From Amycolatopsis acidicola (GTDB lineage: Bacteria; Actinomycetota; Actinomycetes; Mycobacteriales; Pseudonocardiaceae), in NCBI RefSeq assembly GCF_007713735.2, contig NZ_VMNW02000003.1:62001-126000 (forward strand): a stretch of 64,000 bases of DNA, in the 5' to 3' direction. Under the pieces are notes generated by a model. It saw nothing but the letters and a program-made list of their open reading frames with translations, did not search any database and was not told the origin of the DNA. Shown piece by piece: positions 1 to 9,559 of this stretch. Made by a program: the position numbers and the translations under genes. Numbering within the stretch: the first letter of the stretch is position 1; every line of letters starts with the position of its first letter.

Positions 1-1182
1 GACGCCGCGCCGGAAGTCCTGTATTTCGCGACCACTTCGCCGGCGTACTTCGACAAGACCAACGCGTCGGCCATCCACGCGGCTCTCGGGTTGCCTCAGG
101 CGGTGTTCGCCGCCGACCTCGCCGGTTCGGCTCGCTCGGGTTTCGCCGCGTGGCGGGCGGCGCGAGCGGCGGGCGGGCTGGCCGTTGTCGCGGACGTGCG
201 GACCGGACGGCCCGGGTCCGGCGACGAACGCGGTGGAGGCGACGGCGCCGTGGCTTTCCTGTTCGGCGACGAACCGGAAGGCATCGCCGAGGTGTTGGCG
301 GAGCATTCCCTTTCAGCCGAGCTGCTCGACCGCTGGCGTCAACCCGGCGACGCGGCAGGTGGCCAGTGGGAGGAGCGGTTCGGTCTTGAGACCTATCTGC
401 CGCTGCTGCGGCAAACGGCGGTCGAAGCGCTGAAGCTGGCGGGGCTCGGCGAGGCTGACCACGTGGTCGTCGTGTCGCCGAACTCCGGTGTGCGTAAGCA
501 GGCGGCTCGTGTGTTTCCCGGCGCCACGTCCTCGCCCATCGGCCATTCGGGGGCAGCGGACTTCGCGCTCGGGCTGGCGGACGTGCTCGACCGGGCGGGC
601 GTGGGGGAGACGGTGCTGATTTTGTCGGCTGCGGACGGTTGCGACGCCATCGTCTTGCGGACCACGGAACGTCTTCCGGCGGCCCGGCAGGCGCGGTCCG
701 TGGCTGGGCAGCTCGCTGACGGCGTCGAAGTCCCTTACCTGACTTACCTGAACTGGCGAGGATGGCTCGAACGTGAGCCACCACGCCGGCCGGAGCCGGA
801 CCTGCCCGCCGCTCCGCCCAGCTCGCGTACGGCGGCCTGGAAGTTCTCCTTTACCGGCAGTGCCTGCGGCAGCTGCGGGTTCGTGCACCTGCCTCCGCAA
901 CGCGGGTGCAAGAAATGCGGATCCGTGGACGAGATGGAACCCCGCCGGCTCGCGTCCGCACAGGGCACCGTCGCCACCTACACCGTCGACCGGCTCGCGT
1001 TTTCCCCGTCCCCGCCCCTGATCGAGGCTGTCGTCGATTTCGACGGCGGCGGCCGGTACACACTCGAAGTTGCCGACGCGCTGCCGGAAGAGCTCGCGGT
1101 CGGCACCCGGGTTGGCCTGTCCTTTCGCCGCCTGTTCACCGCCGGCGGTGTGCACAACTACTTCTGGAAGGCGCGCTTGTGA
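1..1182 (+). CDS. HMG-CoA-synthase-like / DUF35 (zinc ribbon-OB) fusion protein, 5' partial
   Basis: The reading frame is open from base 1, so the true start lies outside the window; an in-frame TTG at 91 is not a convincing start because the same fold continues upstream of it. The N-terminal two thirds resemble the HMG-CoA synthase/KAS III (thiolase-like) fold. The region around GSARSGFAAW, where the catalytic Cys would sit, has no Cys, so condensing activity is doubtful. The C-terminal ~110 residues are a DUF35 module: a rubredoxin-like ribbon with two CxxC pairs (CGSC, CKKC) and an OB fold. Such proteins pair with a thiolase-fold partner and act on acyl-CoA thioesters. The stop overlaps the GTG of the following thiolase gene by 4 bases, which fits a stoichiometric pair. 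Confidence 0.75.
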   Translation, partial: DAAPEVLYFATTSPAYFDKTNASAIHAALGLPQAVFAADLAGSARSGFAAWRAARAAGGLAVVADVRTGRPGSGDERGGGDGAVAFLFGDEPEGIAEVLAEHSLSAELLDRWRQPGDAAGGQWEERFGLETYLPLLRQTAVEALKLAGLGEADHVVVVSPNSGVRKQAARVFPGATSSPIGHSGAADFALGLADVLDRAGVGETVLILSAADGCDAIVLRTTERLPAARQARSVAGQLADGVEVPYLTYLNWRGWLEREPPRRPEPDLPAAPPSSRTAAWKFSFTGSACGSCGFVHLPPQRGCKKCGSVDEMEPRRLASAQGTVATYTVDRLAFSPSPPLIEAVVDFDGGGRYTLEVADALPEELAVGTRVGLSFRRLFTAGGVHNYFWKARL

Positions 1183-2369
1183 GCAGCAAGGGAATCCGTG
1201 ACCGCGTCGCCGTCGTCGGGATGGGCTGCACGCGGTTCGGCGAGCATTGGGCGTCCTCGGCCGAAGACATGCTGGTCGATGCTGCTGGAGAGGTCTTCGA
1301 GACGACGCCGGTCGCCCGCGACGACGTGGATGCCTACTGGCTGGGCACCCTGGGGTCGGGGCAGTCCGGTCTCACACTCAGCAAGGCGTTGTCGCTGGAC
1401 TACAAGCCTGTTTCGCGCGTGGAGAACTACTGCGCGACCGGATCGGAGGCATTCCGCAACGCCTGCTACGCGGTGGCGTCGGGCGCCTACGACCGAGTCA
1501 TGGCGATCGGGGTGGAAAAGCTCAAGGACTCCGGGTTTTCCGGGCTGCTGCGGGCCGATCCGCCGGGGGACGGGACGGCCCCCGAGCTGAGCCTGACCGC
1601 GCCGGCGGCCTTCTCCTTGCTCGATCCGGCCTACTGCGCACGATATTCGGTGGACCCGGCCGACATGCGGTCGGCGATGACCCATGTGGCCTGGAAGAAC
1701 CACGACAACGGCACCCGAAACCCCAAGGCGCAGTTCCGGTCCGGGGTGACGAAGGAGAAGATCGAGCGCGCACCGAAGGTGGCCGGAAGGCTCGGCGTCT
1801 TCGACTGTTCCGGAGTCTCCGACGGCGCCGCCGCGGCTCTGATCGTCCGGGCCGAAGACGCGTTCGAGTACACGGACCGCCCGATGTTCGTCAAAGGCCT
1901 GGCACTGGCCGCGGGGCCGGCGCTGGGCGCGTCCGACAGCGAATACGACTACACGACCTTCCCGGAAGTCGTCCGCAGCGCACGGGACGCTTTCGCGCAG
2001 GCGGGTGTCACGGATCCACGACACGAGATCTCCTTCGCCGAAGTGCACGACTGCTTCACCCCGACCGAGCTGGTGCTGATGGAAGACTTCGGCTTCGCCG
2101 AACGTGGCCAGGCGTGGAAGGACATCCTCGACGGCGCGTTCGAGCTGAGCGGCAGGCTTCCGGTCAACCCTGACGGCGGGCTGAAGTCCTTCGGCCATCC
2201 TGTGGGAGCGAGCGGCCTGCGAATGCTTTACGAGGTCTGGCTTCAGTTCCGGGGGGCCGCGGGAGAGCGGCAGCTGGCCGATCCCCGGCTCGCGCTGACG
2301 CACAACCTCGGCGGGCGCCCGGGGAGCTGCGTGTCGTTCGTCTCCGTGGTGGGCTCCGAGCGTGGTTGA
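1179..2369 (+). CDS. Thiolase / SCP2-type acetyl-CoA acetyltransferase
   Basis: 396 aa with a GTG start inside the GTGA overlap with the DUF35 fusion gene. The fold is a non-decarboxylating thiolase of the SCP-x/lipid-transfer type. The nucleophile Cys is present (NYCATGSE, around residue 90), as are the HDCFTPTE segment, the His motif FGHPVGASG near residue 345, and a late Cys in GRPGSC. It probably performs the last thiolytic step of a beta-oxidation-type pathway, or acts as a complex with the upstream DUF35 protein. The acyl substrate cannot be read from the sequence. It is the last gene before an AT-rich intergenic operator. Confidence 0.85.
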   Translation: MSSKGIRDRVAVVGMGCTRFGEHWASSAEDMLVDAAGEVFETTPVARDDVDAYWLGTLGSGQSGLTLSKALSLDYKPVSRVENYCATGSEAFRNACYAVASGAYDRVMAIGVEKLKDSGFSGLLRADPPGDGTAPELSLTAPAAFSLLDPAYCARYSVDPADMRSAMTHVAWKNHDNGTRNPKAQFRSGVTKEKIERAPKVAGRLGVFDCSGVSDGAAAALIVRAEDAFEYTDRPMFVKGLALAAGPALGASDSEYDYTTFPEVVRSARDAFAQAGVTDPRHEISFAEVHDCFTPTELVLMEDFGFAERGQAWKDILDGAFELSGRLPVNPDGGLKSFGHPVGASGLRMLYEVWLQFRGAAGERQLADPRLALTHNLGGRPGSCVSFVSVVGSERG

Positions 2370-2381
2370 CTGCACCGGATA

Positions 2382-2400
2382 TTTTTATCTATATTAAATT
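2382..2400. promoter_or_regulatory. AT-rich element A, candidate TetR operator
   Basis: TTTTTATCTATATTAAATT lies in the 67-base gap before the SnoaL-hydratase gene. It stands out sharply from the GC-rich surroundings. It matches four other elements at 9450, 13294, 14427 and 14539 (consensus about TTTAATCTAWATTWAA). Assignment to the tetR gene at 11347-12045 is inference. Confidence 0.55.
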
Positions 2401-2436
2401 CAAGAAGTGAGCACGCGACGAAGCGGAGGTTGGCCC

Positions 2437-3627
2437 ATGGATCGCGCGGCGGCGCAAGAACTGGCCACCCAGCTGTACCGGGCACTGTCCTCAGGTGACC
2501 GTGACGGGCTGGACCGGCTGTTGCACCCCGCGTTCGAGGGGCACGCCACGGAAGGACTGCCGTTGGGGCTCGGCGGGGACTACCACGGGCCGGCGGAGAT
2601 GCGCCGTGAGTTCTGGGGACGGATCGGGCGCAGCTACGCCGCGCACGCCGTGCCCGCCGAGTTCGCTCTGCTGGATGACGGCAGGCTGCAGGTACGTGGT
2701 CGTTACCAGGGCAAGGCGCGTGGTGGCGGCGACCTCGACGCGGAATTCGTGCACGTGCTCTCGTTCTCCGACGACCGGATTTCCGGGCTGGAGCAGCTCA
2801 CCGACAGTGGCCGGTGGGCGGAGGCGCTCGCGCCGGTGGATCTCGAAACCGTCAAATTCACAGTGACCGACGGGGTCGGCGAACTGCGACTGAACCGGCC
2901 GACAGCCCGGAACGCCTTGAACCAGGCCGCGGCGGACGAACTGTACGAGGTAGCGCTGCGCTGTGCGGCACGCGATGACCTGCGGGCGTTGCTGGTCACC
3001 GGCGAGGGGCGCGCGTTCACGGTCGGTGGCGACATTTCCGCGTTCGCGGAGGCCGAACCGGGTGAACTGCCTGCTGTTCTGCGGCGGATGACCAGCCCAT
3101 ACCACGAGGCTTTGAGAATCTTCAGCGGGCTCGAGGCGCCGATCGTCACGGCGGCACGAGGCGCGGTCGCGGGTGGCGGGCTCGGCCTGTTGTACGTCGC
3201 GGACATCGCGTTCGCCGCGGAAGGCACGAAGTTCGCGACCGGTTTCACGGGGCTCGGGCTCTCGGGTGATGGTGCCAACTCCTGGTTCCTGCCAAGGCTT
3301 GTCGGGCTCCGCCGGGCCTTCGAGCTCTACTACGAGCAGCGCGTGCTCGACGCCGACGAGGCCGCCGAGTGGGGACTGGTGTCGCACGTCGTACCCGACG
3401 AGGCGCTCGAGGATCGGGCCTGGGCGGCGGTGCGAAAGCTGGCCGACGGCCCGACACGCGCCTACTGCGAGATCCGCCGTCTCCTTCGCGATTCGTGGTC
3501 GTCCACATTGTCCGATCAACTGCTGAAGGAAACCGAGGCCATCGTGCGCTCGGGCGCGACGTCCGATGCCGGGCGGGCCGTCGAGGCTTTCCTCGCGAAG
3601 AAAACTCCGATATTCGAGGGAAGGTGA
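2437..3627 (+). CDS. SnoaL-like domain fused to enoyl-CoA hydratase
   Basis: 396 aa from the ATG at 2437, which is 7 bases after a GGAGG ribosome site; a GTG at 2407 would add ten residues but has no such site. Residues ~1-130 are an NTF2/SnoaL-like domain (LYRALSSGDRDGLDRLLHP, then GPAEMRREFW). Residues ~140-396 are a crotonase. It has a recognisable oxyanion-hole loop (GRAFTVGGDISAF) and second loop (ARGAVAGGGLGL), while the usual catalytic acidic position is replaced in GLGLSGDGANSW. Crotonases hydrate or isomerise enoyl-CoA; the SnoaL half may shape the pocket for a bulky substrate. It leads an operon that runs to the ferredoxin reductase, with a 2-base gap to the next gene. Confidence 0.8.
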   Translation: MDRAAAQELATQLYRALSSGDRDGLDRLLHPAFEGHATEGLPLGLGGDYHGPAEMRREFWGRIGRSYAAHAVPAEFALLDDGRLQVRGRYQGKARGGGDLDAEFVHVLSFSDDRISGLEQLTDSGRWAEALAPVDLETVKFTVTDGVGELRLNRPTARNALNQAAADELYEVALRCAARDDLRALLVTGEGRAFTVGGDISAFAEAEPGELPAVLRRMTSPYHEALRIFSGLEAPIVTAARGAVAGGGLGLLYVADIAFAAEGTKFATGFTGLGLSGDGANSWFLPRLVGLRRAFELYYEQRVLDADEAAEWGLVSHVVPDEALEDRAWAAVRKLADGPTRAYCEIRRLLRDSWSSTLSDQLLKETEAIVRSGATSDAGRAVEAFLAKKTPIFEGR

Positions 3628-3629
3628 AC

Positions 3630-4790
3630 ATGACCGGACTGGTCATCGACAACGACGAGCACCGCCTGCTCCGGGAGAGCGTGGCGAAGATCGCCGCCAA
3701 GTACGGGCATGAGTACTACGCCGAGCGAGCACGACGTGGCGAGCACATCGGTGAGCTGTGGCAAGAACTCGGCGAGGCCGGGCTGCTCGGAGTGCACCTG
3801 CCCGAAGAACACGGCGGCGGTGGGGCGGGCCTGACCGAGCTGACCATTGTCGTCGAGGAACTGGCCGCGCACGGGATCCCGTTGCTCATCGCGGTGATCT
3901 CGCCGGCGATCTGCGGCTCGATCCTGGCGGCTCACGGGTCGGCCGAGATGAAGGCGGAATGGCTGCCGGGCATCGCCGACGGCAGCCGGAAGATGGCGTT
4001 CGCCCTGACCGAGCCCGATGCCGGGTCCAACAGCCACAACGTCGCCACCATCGCCCGCGAGGACACCGACGGCTGGGTCATCTCGGGCGGGAAGTACTAC
4101 ATCTCGGCCGCAGACGAAAGCGAAGCACTTCTTCTGGTCGCGCGTGACGGGGAAGGCGCTCCGGGCGGCCGCAAGCCGTTGTCGTTGTTCGTGGTTCCGA
4201 TCGACAGCCCGGGACTGACGCTGCAACGGATCGACACCGAACTCACCTCGCCGGACCGGCAGTTCACCGTCTTCCTCGACGAGGTTCGTGTCGGCCCGGA
4301 GGCGCTGATCGGGGAAGCTGGCAAGGGACTCCGGCAGGTGTTCGCCGGGTTGAACCCGGAACGGATCCTGGCCGCCGCGCTGTGCACTGGTGTGGGCCGG
4401 TACGCCGTCGCGAAGGCGCGGGACTATGCCTGCCAGCGTCAGGTGTGGTCGACACCGATCGGTGCGCACCAGGGCATCGCACACCCACTCGCCGAATCCC
4501 ACATCGCGGTGGAGTTGGCGCGCCTCGCGACCATGCGTGCAGCTGAGCTGTTCGACTCGGGCCGCAACGCCGCCGAAGCGGCCAACATCGCGAAATATTC
4601 CGCCGCCGAGGCCGGGCTGAAAGCACTGGACCAGGCGATCCAGACACACGGCGGCAACGGTCTCGCCCGGGAGTACGGCCTGGCCGACCTGTGGTTCGTC
4701 ATCCGCCTGATGCGAACCGCGCCGGTCAGCAGGGAAATGGTTCTGAACTTCGTGGCCCAGCACAGCCTCGGGCTGCCCAACTCGTACTGA
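3630..4790 (+). CDS. Acyl-CoA dehydrogenase
   Basis: 386 aa, ATG at 3630 just after the preceding stop. It has the full ACAD layout: helical N-domain, FAD-binding motif FALTEPDAGSNSH (~residues 118-130), beta-domain, and helical C-domain with IQTHGGNGLAREYG. The C-terminal segment that usually carries the catalytic Glu (YEGTxxIQ) is replaced by TAPVSREM, so the base must come from elsewhere or the enzyme is specialised. It should introduce the alpha,beta double bond in the CoA substrate of this operon and pass electrons to ETF. The specific acyl group is unknown. Confidence 0.85.
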   Translation: MTGLVIDNDEHRLLRESVAKIAAKYGHEYYAERARRGEHIGELWQELGEAGLLGVHLPEEHGGGGAGLTELTIVVEELAAHGIPLLIAVISPAICGSILAAHGSAEMKAEWLPGIADGSRKMAFALTEPDAGSNSHNVATIAREDTDGWVISGGKYYISAADESEALLLVARDGEGAPGGRKPLSLFVVPIDSPGLTLQRIDTELTSPDRQFTVFLDEVRVGPEALIGEAGKGLRQVFAGLNPERILAAALCTGVGRYAVAKARDYACQRQVWSTPIGAHQGIAHPLAESHIAVELARLATMRAAELFDSGRNAAEAANIAKYSAAEAGLKALDQAIQTHGGNGLAREYGLADLWFVIRLMRTAPVSREMVLNFVAQHSLGLPNSY

Positions 4791-4809
4791 CCGAAGGGAG
4801 CGCACAACC

Positions 4810-5673
4810 ATGCCAGGAGTCGAGGGCCGAGTCGTCGTCGTAACGGGCGCAGGCGGCGGGCTGGGGCGTGAATACGCACTGCTGCTCGCGAGCCGGGGAG
4901 CGCGCGTCGTCGTCAACGACCTCGGCGGAGCCAGGGACGGTTCCGGTGCGGGCACGTCCATGGCCGACACCGTGGTCGGGGAAATCCGCGCCGCGGGCGG
5001 TGAAGCGGTCGCCAATTACGACAGCGTCGCCACTTCCGATGGCGCGGCGAAGATCGTGCAGACCGCGATCGACCACTTCGGCCGTGTGGACGGCCTCGTG
5101 AACAATGCCGGCATCCTGCGAGACCGCGCCTTTCACAAGATGGGCGACGACGACTGGGAATCCGTGCTCAGGGTGCACCTGTTCGGCGGCTTCAACGTGA
5201 CCCGCGCCGCGTGGCCGCATTTCCGCGAGCAAGGACATGGCCGGGTCGTCATGGCGACTTCGACCAGCGGGATCTACGGGAACTTCGGCCAGTCGAACTA
5301 CGGCACGGCGAAGGCGGGCCTGATCGGGCTGACCAACACGCTCGCGCTGGAAGGCCGCAAGTACAACATCCTCGCCAACGCGGTGGCTCCGATGGCCGCG
5401 ACCCGGATGACCGAGGACGTGGCCCCGCCAGAGTTGCTGAAGAAGCTCGATCCTGCCCAGATCGCGCCGATCGTGGCGTACCTGCTCGCCGACGAGTGCA
5501 CCGACAGCGGCTCGGTGATCGTTGCCGGCGGCGGCCAGGTCCACCGGGTGCAGTACTTCCAGTCGAAGGGGGTGACCTTCGGCGACGTGCCCACCGTCGA
5601 CGAGGTGGCTGCCCGGTGGAGCGAGATCACCGACATGACCGGGTCCGTCCCCGGTACCAATCCAGTCGGCTGA
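4810..5673 (+). CDS. SDR, 3-hydroxyacyl-CoA dehydrogenase (MFE-2 type)
   Basis: 287 aa. It carries the SDR cofactor loop TGAGGGLG (residues ~12-19), NNAG at ~98 and the active-site set S...YGTAK. The ATSTSGIYGNFGQSNYGTAKAG stretch and the GGARDGSG insertion after the second strand are typical of the dehydrogenase domain of peroxisomal multifunctional enzyme 2 and its actinobacterial homologues. The expected role is NAD-dependent oxidation of a (3R)-hydroxyacyl-CoA made by the hydratase upstream. A ribosome site (GAAGGGAG) lies before the ATG, in the 19-base gap after the ACAD. Confidence 0.82.
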   Translation: MPGVEGRVVVVTGAGGGLGREYALLLASRGARVVVNDLGGARDGSGAGTSMADTVVGEIRAAGGEAVANYDSVATSDGAAKIVQTAIDHFGRVDGLVNNAGILRDRAFHKMGDDDWESVLRVHLFGGFNVTRAAWPHFREQGHGRVVMATSTSGIYGNFGQSNYGTAKAGLIGLTNTLALEGRKYNILANAVAPMAATRMTEDVAPPELLKKLDPAQIAPIVAYLLADECTDSGSVIVAGGGQVHRVQYFQSKGVTFGDVPTVDEVAARWSEITDMTGSVPGTNPVG

Positions 5674-5686
5674 GAGAGGCGAATCG

Positions 5687-6997
5687 ATGACCGACACCCA
5701 GAACACCACCTTCGACGCCCTCGTCGTGGGCGCCGGCGCGGGTGGCCTGATGACGGCCGCCCGGCTGACCCACCTCGGCTACCGCACGCTCGTCGTCGAG
5801 CGGCTCGAGCACGTCGGCGGTCGCGCGTCCACCCGCGACATCGACGGATTCAAGGTCAACAACGGCGCGATCGTGATCGAGGTCGACGGCATCACCCAGG
5901 AGACCTTCGAGGAGGTCGGCGCCAAGTTCGACATCCGCAGGCCCAATCCGCCGATCCTGTACCGGATCGGCGGCAAGGACGTCGACGTCACCGGCGGCGG
6001 CTGGGGGTTCCTGCTGTCGAAGCTGACCCGGCAGGGCGCGAAACTCGTGAGCGGCCTCGGCGCGGCGCGCAAGGACGACGGGCTGCCCGAGGATGAACTG
6101 TCCACTGCGGACTGGGTCGCGAAATACACGAAGAACGAGTCCGTGCACGGAATTTTCCGCAACATGTGCGGCTCGGTCTTCGCGGTCGGTTCCGAAGAGC
6201 TGCCCGCGCGCGTTTTCCTCACCTATTTCACGCGCAAAAGCGCCTTCAAGAAGTTCGGCTTCTGCCCTGAAGGCACGATCGGCATCTGGCGCTCGCTCGC
6301 GGAGACGATCACGGCCAACGGTGGTGAGGTGTGGACCTCAGCCGAGGTGCTGAAGCTGCACCTCACCGATGGCCGGGTCACCGGGGCGACCGTCGACCGG
6401 GACGGCCGGCAGGTCGAGGTCACGGCCGGGTTCGCGGTGAGCGACGTCGGCCCAGCCGGGACGGTCAAGCTGGTGGGTGAAGACAACTTGCCCGCCGAAT
6501 ACCGGCAAACCGTGCAAAGTGGTGACCGGCCGTGCGGGATGGTCACCGTGAACTTCGCGAGCCGGGAACGACTCGTCGACGCTCCTGGCATGCTGAGCTT
6601 CGCGAAGACACGCCGCCTGTGCTACGTCGCGAACTTCACCGACATCTGCCCGGAAATGGCGCCGGAAGGCTGGCACCTCTATGTCGGGACAGCCGTGCCG
6701 AAGCCCGCTGTCGGTGATTTCGACGAGGCGGCGGAGAGGGAACTCCTGCTGGAGGATCTTCGCGAGCAGATCCCCGGATTCGACGGCGCGCGGATCATTT
6801 CCTGGGCGACCACCCGGGACGAATGGCCCCCGCAGCGCGCCGTCGCGGGTTTCGATCTGCCCAACACCACGCCGATCCCGAATCTGTGGAACGTAGGTGA
6901 CGGTGTCAAGGAGTACGCGAACGGCGGCACGACCGCCTGTGCGGAGACCGCGAAGCTCGTCGTCGAGCAGATCACGCGCCAACACAGCCCGAAGTGA
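5687..6997 (+). CDS. FAD-dependent oxidoreductase (phytoene-desaturase-like)
   Basis: 436 aa. The N-terminus has a dinucleotide-binding Rossmann motif (VVGAGAGGLMTAARL, residues ~11-25) followed by VERLEHVGGRAST, typical of the phytoene dehydrogenase/amine oxidase flavoprotein superfamily. The C-terminal FAD contact WNVGDGVKEYANGGTTACAET is also present. There is no signal peptide. The substrate is not recognisable from sequence. Its place between the SDR and the ferredoxin/reductase pair suggests a redox step in the same pathway, possibly using that electron chain. Confidence 0.75.
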   Translation: MTDTQNTTFDALVVGAGAGGLMTAARLTHLGYRTLVVERLEHVGGRASTRDIDGFKVNNGAIVIEVDGITQETFEEVGAKFDIRRPNPPILYRIGGKDVDVTGGGWGFLLSKLTRQGAKLVSGLGAARKDDGLPEDELSTADWVAKYTKNESVHGIFRNMCGSVFAVGSEELPARVFLTYFTRKSAFKKFGFCPEGTIGIWRSLAETITANGGEVWTSAEVLKLHLTDGRVTGATVDRDGRQVEVTAGFAVSDVGPAGTVKLVGEDNLPAEYRQTVQSGDRPCGMVTVNFASRERLVDAPGMLSFAKTRRLCYVANFTDICPEMAPEGWHLYVGTAVPKPAVGDFDEAAERELLLEDLREQIPGFDGARIISWATTRDEWPPQRAVAGFDLPNTTPIPNLWNVGDGVKEYANGGTTACAETAKLVVEQITRQHSPK

Positions 6998-7007
6998 GGA
7001 GAGAACC

Positions 7008-7202
7008 ATGAAGATCACCGTCGACCGCGTGAAGTGCACCGGGCTGGGGATCTGCGAGTCGCTGGCACCCGACGTGTTCGAGGTGAACGACGCCGGAGAC
7101 CTGGAATTGAAGACCGAGCACGTTTCCGAGGGGCTGCTTGCCGATGTCGAGGCCGCCGTCGCGGGCTGCCCGACCGAGGCGCTGCGATTGGAAAAGGACT
7201 GA
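7008..7202 (+). CDS. [3Fe-4S]-type ferredoxin
   Basis: 64 aa, ATG at 7008 after a GAGGAGAGAA ribosome site. The Cys pattern is CTGLGIC (C-x5-C) near the start and CPTEA near the end. This is the actinobacterial ferredoxin type that normally carries one [3Fe-4S] cluster and donates electrons to cytochrome P450s or Rieske oxygenases. It is encoded 4 bases before its presumed reductase. No oxygenase lies in this operon, so the terminal acceptor is elsewhere. Confidence 0.88.
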   Translation: MKITVDRVKCTGLGICESLAPDVFEVNDAGDLELKTEHVSEGLLADVEAAVAGCPTEALRLEKD

Positions 7203-7206
7203 TCTC

Positions 7207-8406
7207 ATGCGGAACCTCGTCGTTGTCGGGGCCTCGCTCGCCGGTCTGCGAGCGGTGGAAGGTGCTCGTAAAGCCGGATTCGACGGCCGGATCACTCTCG
7301 TGGGCGCGGAGGAGCACCTTCCCTACGACCGGCCACCGCTGTCCAAGTCCTATTTGGACGACGCGGTGCCGGAGGCGACGATCTTCCGCTCCGAGGAGGT
7401 GCTTCGCGATGAACTCGACGTCGACCTGAAGCTGGGCACTCCCGCTACCGGGCTGAACACCGTGACGAAGGAACTGCGTCTCGCCGAGAGCAGCCTGCCC
7501 TACGACGCGCTGGTGATCGCGACCGGCGCCACCGCCCGCACGCTGCCCAGCGACCTGACCGGAGTACATACGCTCAGGACGCTGGATGACGCCATCGCGG
7601 TGCGCGCTGCGCTTGACGCTGGCGCCCGCACCGTCGTGATCGGCGCCGGCTTCATCGGTTCCGAAGTCGCTTCCGGAGCACGCAAACGGGGCGTTGACGT
7701 CACCGTGGTCGAGGCGCTTCCGACGCCTTTGGCGCGCGCTGTCGGTGAGGTGATGGGCAGTGCTTGCGCGGCGTTGCACCTGCGCAACGGGACCGATCTC
7801 CGTTGTGGTGTAGGCGTGGCGGCACTCGAAGGCGCCGGCCAGGTGAAGCGGGTGGTGCTGACGGACGGGACCACGATCGATGCCGACCTCGTCGTGGTCG
7901 GCATCGGGGCGGTACCGGCGACGGGCTGGCTCGAGGATTCCGGCCTTCGGCTGGACAACGGTGTCGTGTGCGACGAGTACCTGTTCACCGGCGCGGACGG
8001 CGTCTACGCGGCAGGTGACGTGGCGCGCTGGCAGAACCCGTTGTTCGATCGACCGATGCGGCTGGAGCACTGGACGAGCGCCGCGGAGCAGGGGGCCGCG
8101 GCGGCCCGCAACGCGCTCGATGCGGAGTCCGCCAAGCCGTACTCGACGGTCCCGTACTTCTGGTCCGACTGGTACGACAGCAGGATCCAGTTCGTCGGCG
8201 TACCGGCAACTGACGAGATCCGCGTGGTCGAAGGTGATCCAGAGGCCGGTGGCCGCATGGCCGCGCTGTACCGGGAGGGCGACCGGCTCGCCGGCGCGCT
8301 CGCCGTGAACGGGCAGAACGTCATCATGAAGTACCGCGGCCTTATCATGAAGCGCACGAGCTGGACCGATGCGCTCGCTTTCGCCGAGCGCCGGAAAGCG
8401 GCCTGA
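7207..8406 (+). CDS. NAD(P)H-ferredoxin reductase (FAD)
   Basis: 399 aa. It has two Rossmann motifs, VVVGASLAGLRAVEGAR (residues ~4-20) and VVIGAGFIGSEVASG (~140-154), and the ATG box (VIATGA). The FAD contact GVYAAGDVARW near 265 and the C-terminal dimerisation/redox domain are those of the BphA4/putidaredoxin-reductase family. It transfers electrons from NAD(P)H to the [3Fe-4S] ferredoxin encoded immediately upstream. It is the last gene of the operon, followed by a strong hairpin. A second, distinct reductase of the same family lies at 34029. Confidence 0.9.
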   Translation: MRNLVVVGASLAGLRAVEGARKAGFDGRITLVGAEEHLPYDRPPLSKSYLDDAVPEATIFRSEEVLRDELDVDLKLGTPATGLNTVTKELRLAESSLPYDALVIATGATARTLPSDLTGVHTLRTLDDAIAVRAALDAGARTVVIGAGFIGSEVASGARKRGVDVTVVEALPTPLARAVGEVMGSACAALHLRNGTDLRCGVGVAALEGAGQVKRVVLTDGTTIDADLVVVGIGAVPATGWLEDSGLRLDNGVVCDEYLFTGADGVYAAGDVARWQNPLFDRPMRLEHWTSAAEQGAAAARNALDAESAKPYSTVPYFWSDWYDSRIQFVGVPATDEIRVVEGDPEAGGRMAALYREGDRLAGALAVNGQNVIMKYRGLIMKRTSWTDALAFAERRKAA

Positions 8407-8408
8407 AC

Positions 8409-8438
8409 GACCGGCCGTGGTGGTTGCCACGGCCGGTC
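8409..8438. terminator. Hairpin terminator between convergent genes
   Basis: A perfect 12-bp stem, GACCGGCCGTGG / CCACGGCCGGTC, with the 6-base loop TGGTTG. It starts 2 bases after the reductase stop codon and 21 bases before the end of the opposing gene. There is no long T run, as is common for bidirectional hairpins in high-GC actinobacteria. Confidence 0.75.
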
Positions 8439-8459
8439 GCCTGCCATCGTCCTGAACCG

Positions 8460-9467
<1,008 letters not shown>

Positions 9468-9559
9468 GTTGGTCGAGAGATAGCTCTCAGTGGCACGAGG
9501 GGCGGCGGTCGATCTGCTTAACTTGCATTAGAACAGAGGTGTCGGTGAGGGGTGTGGTC

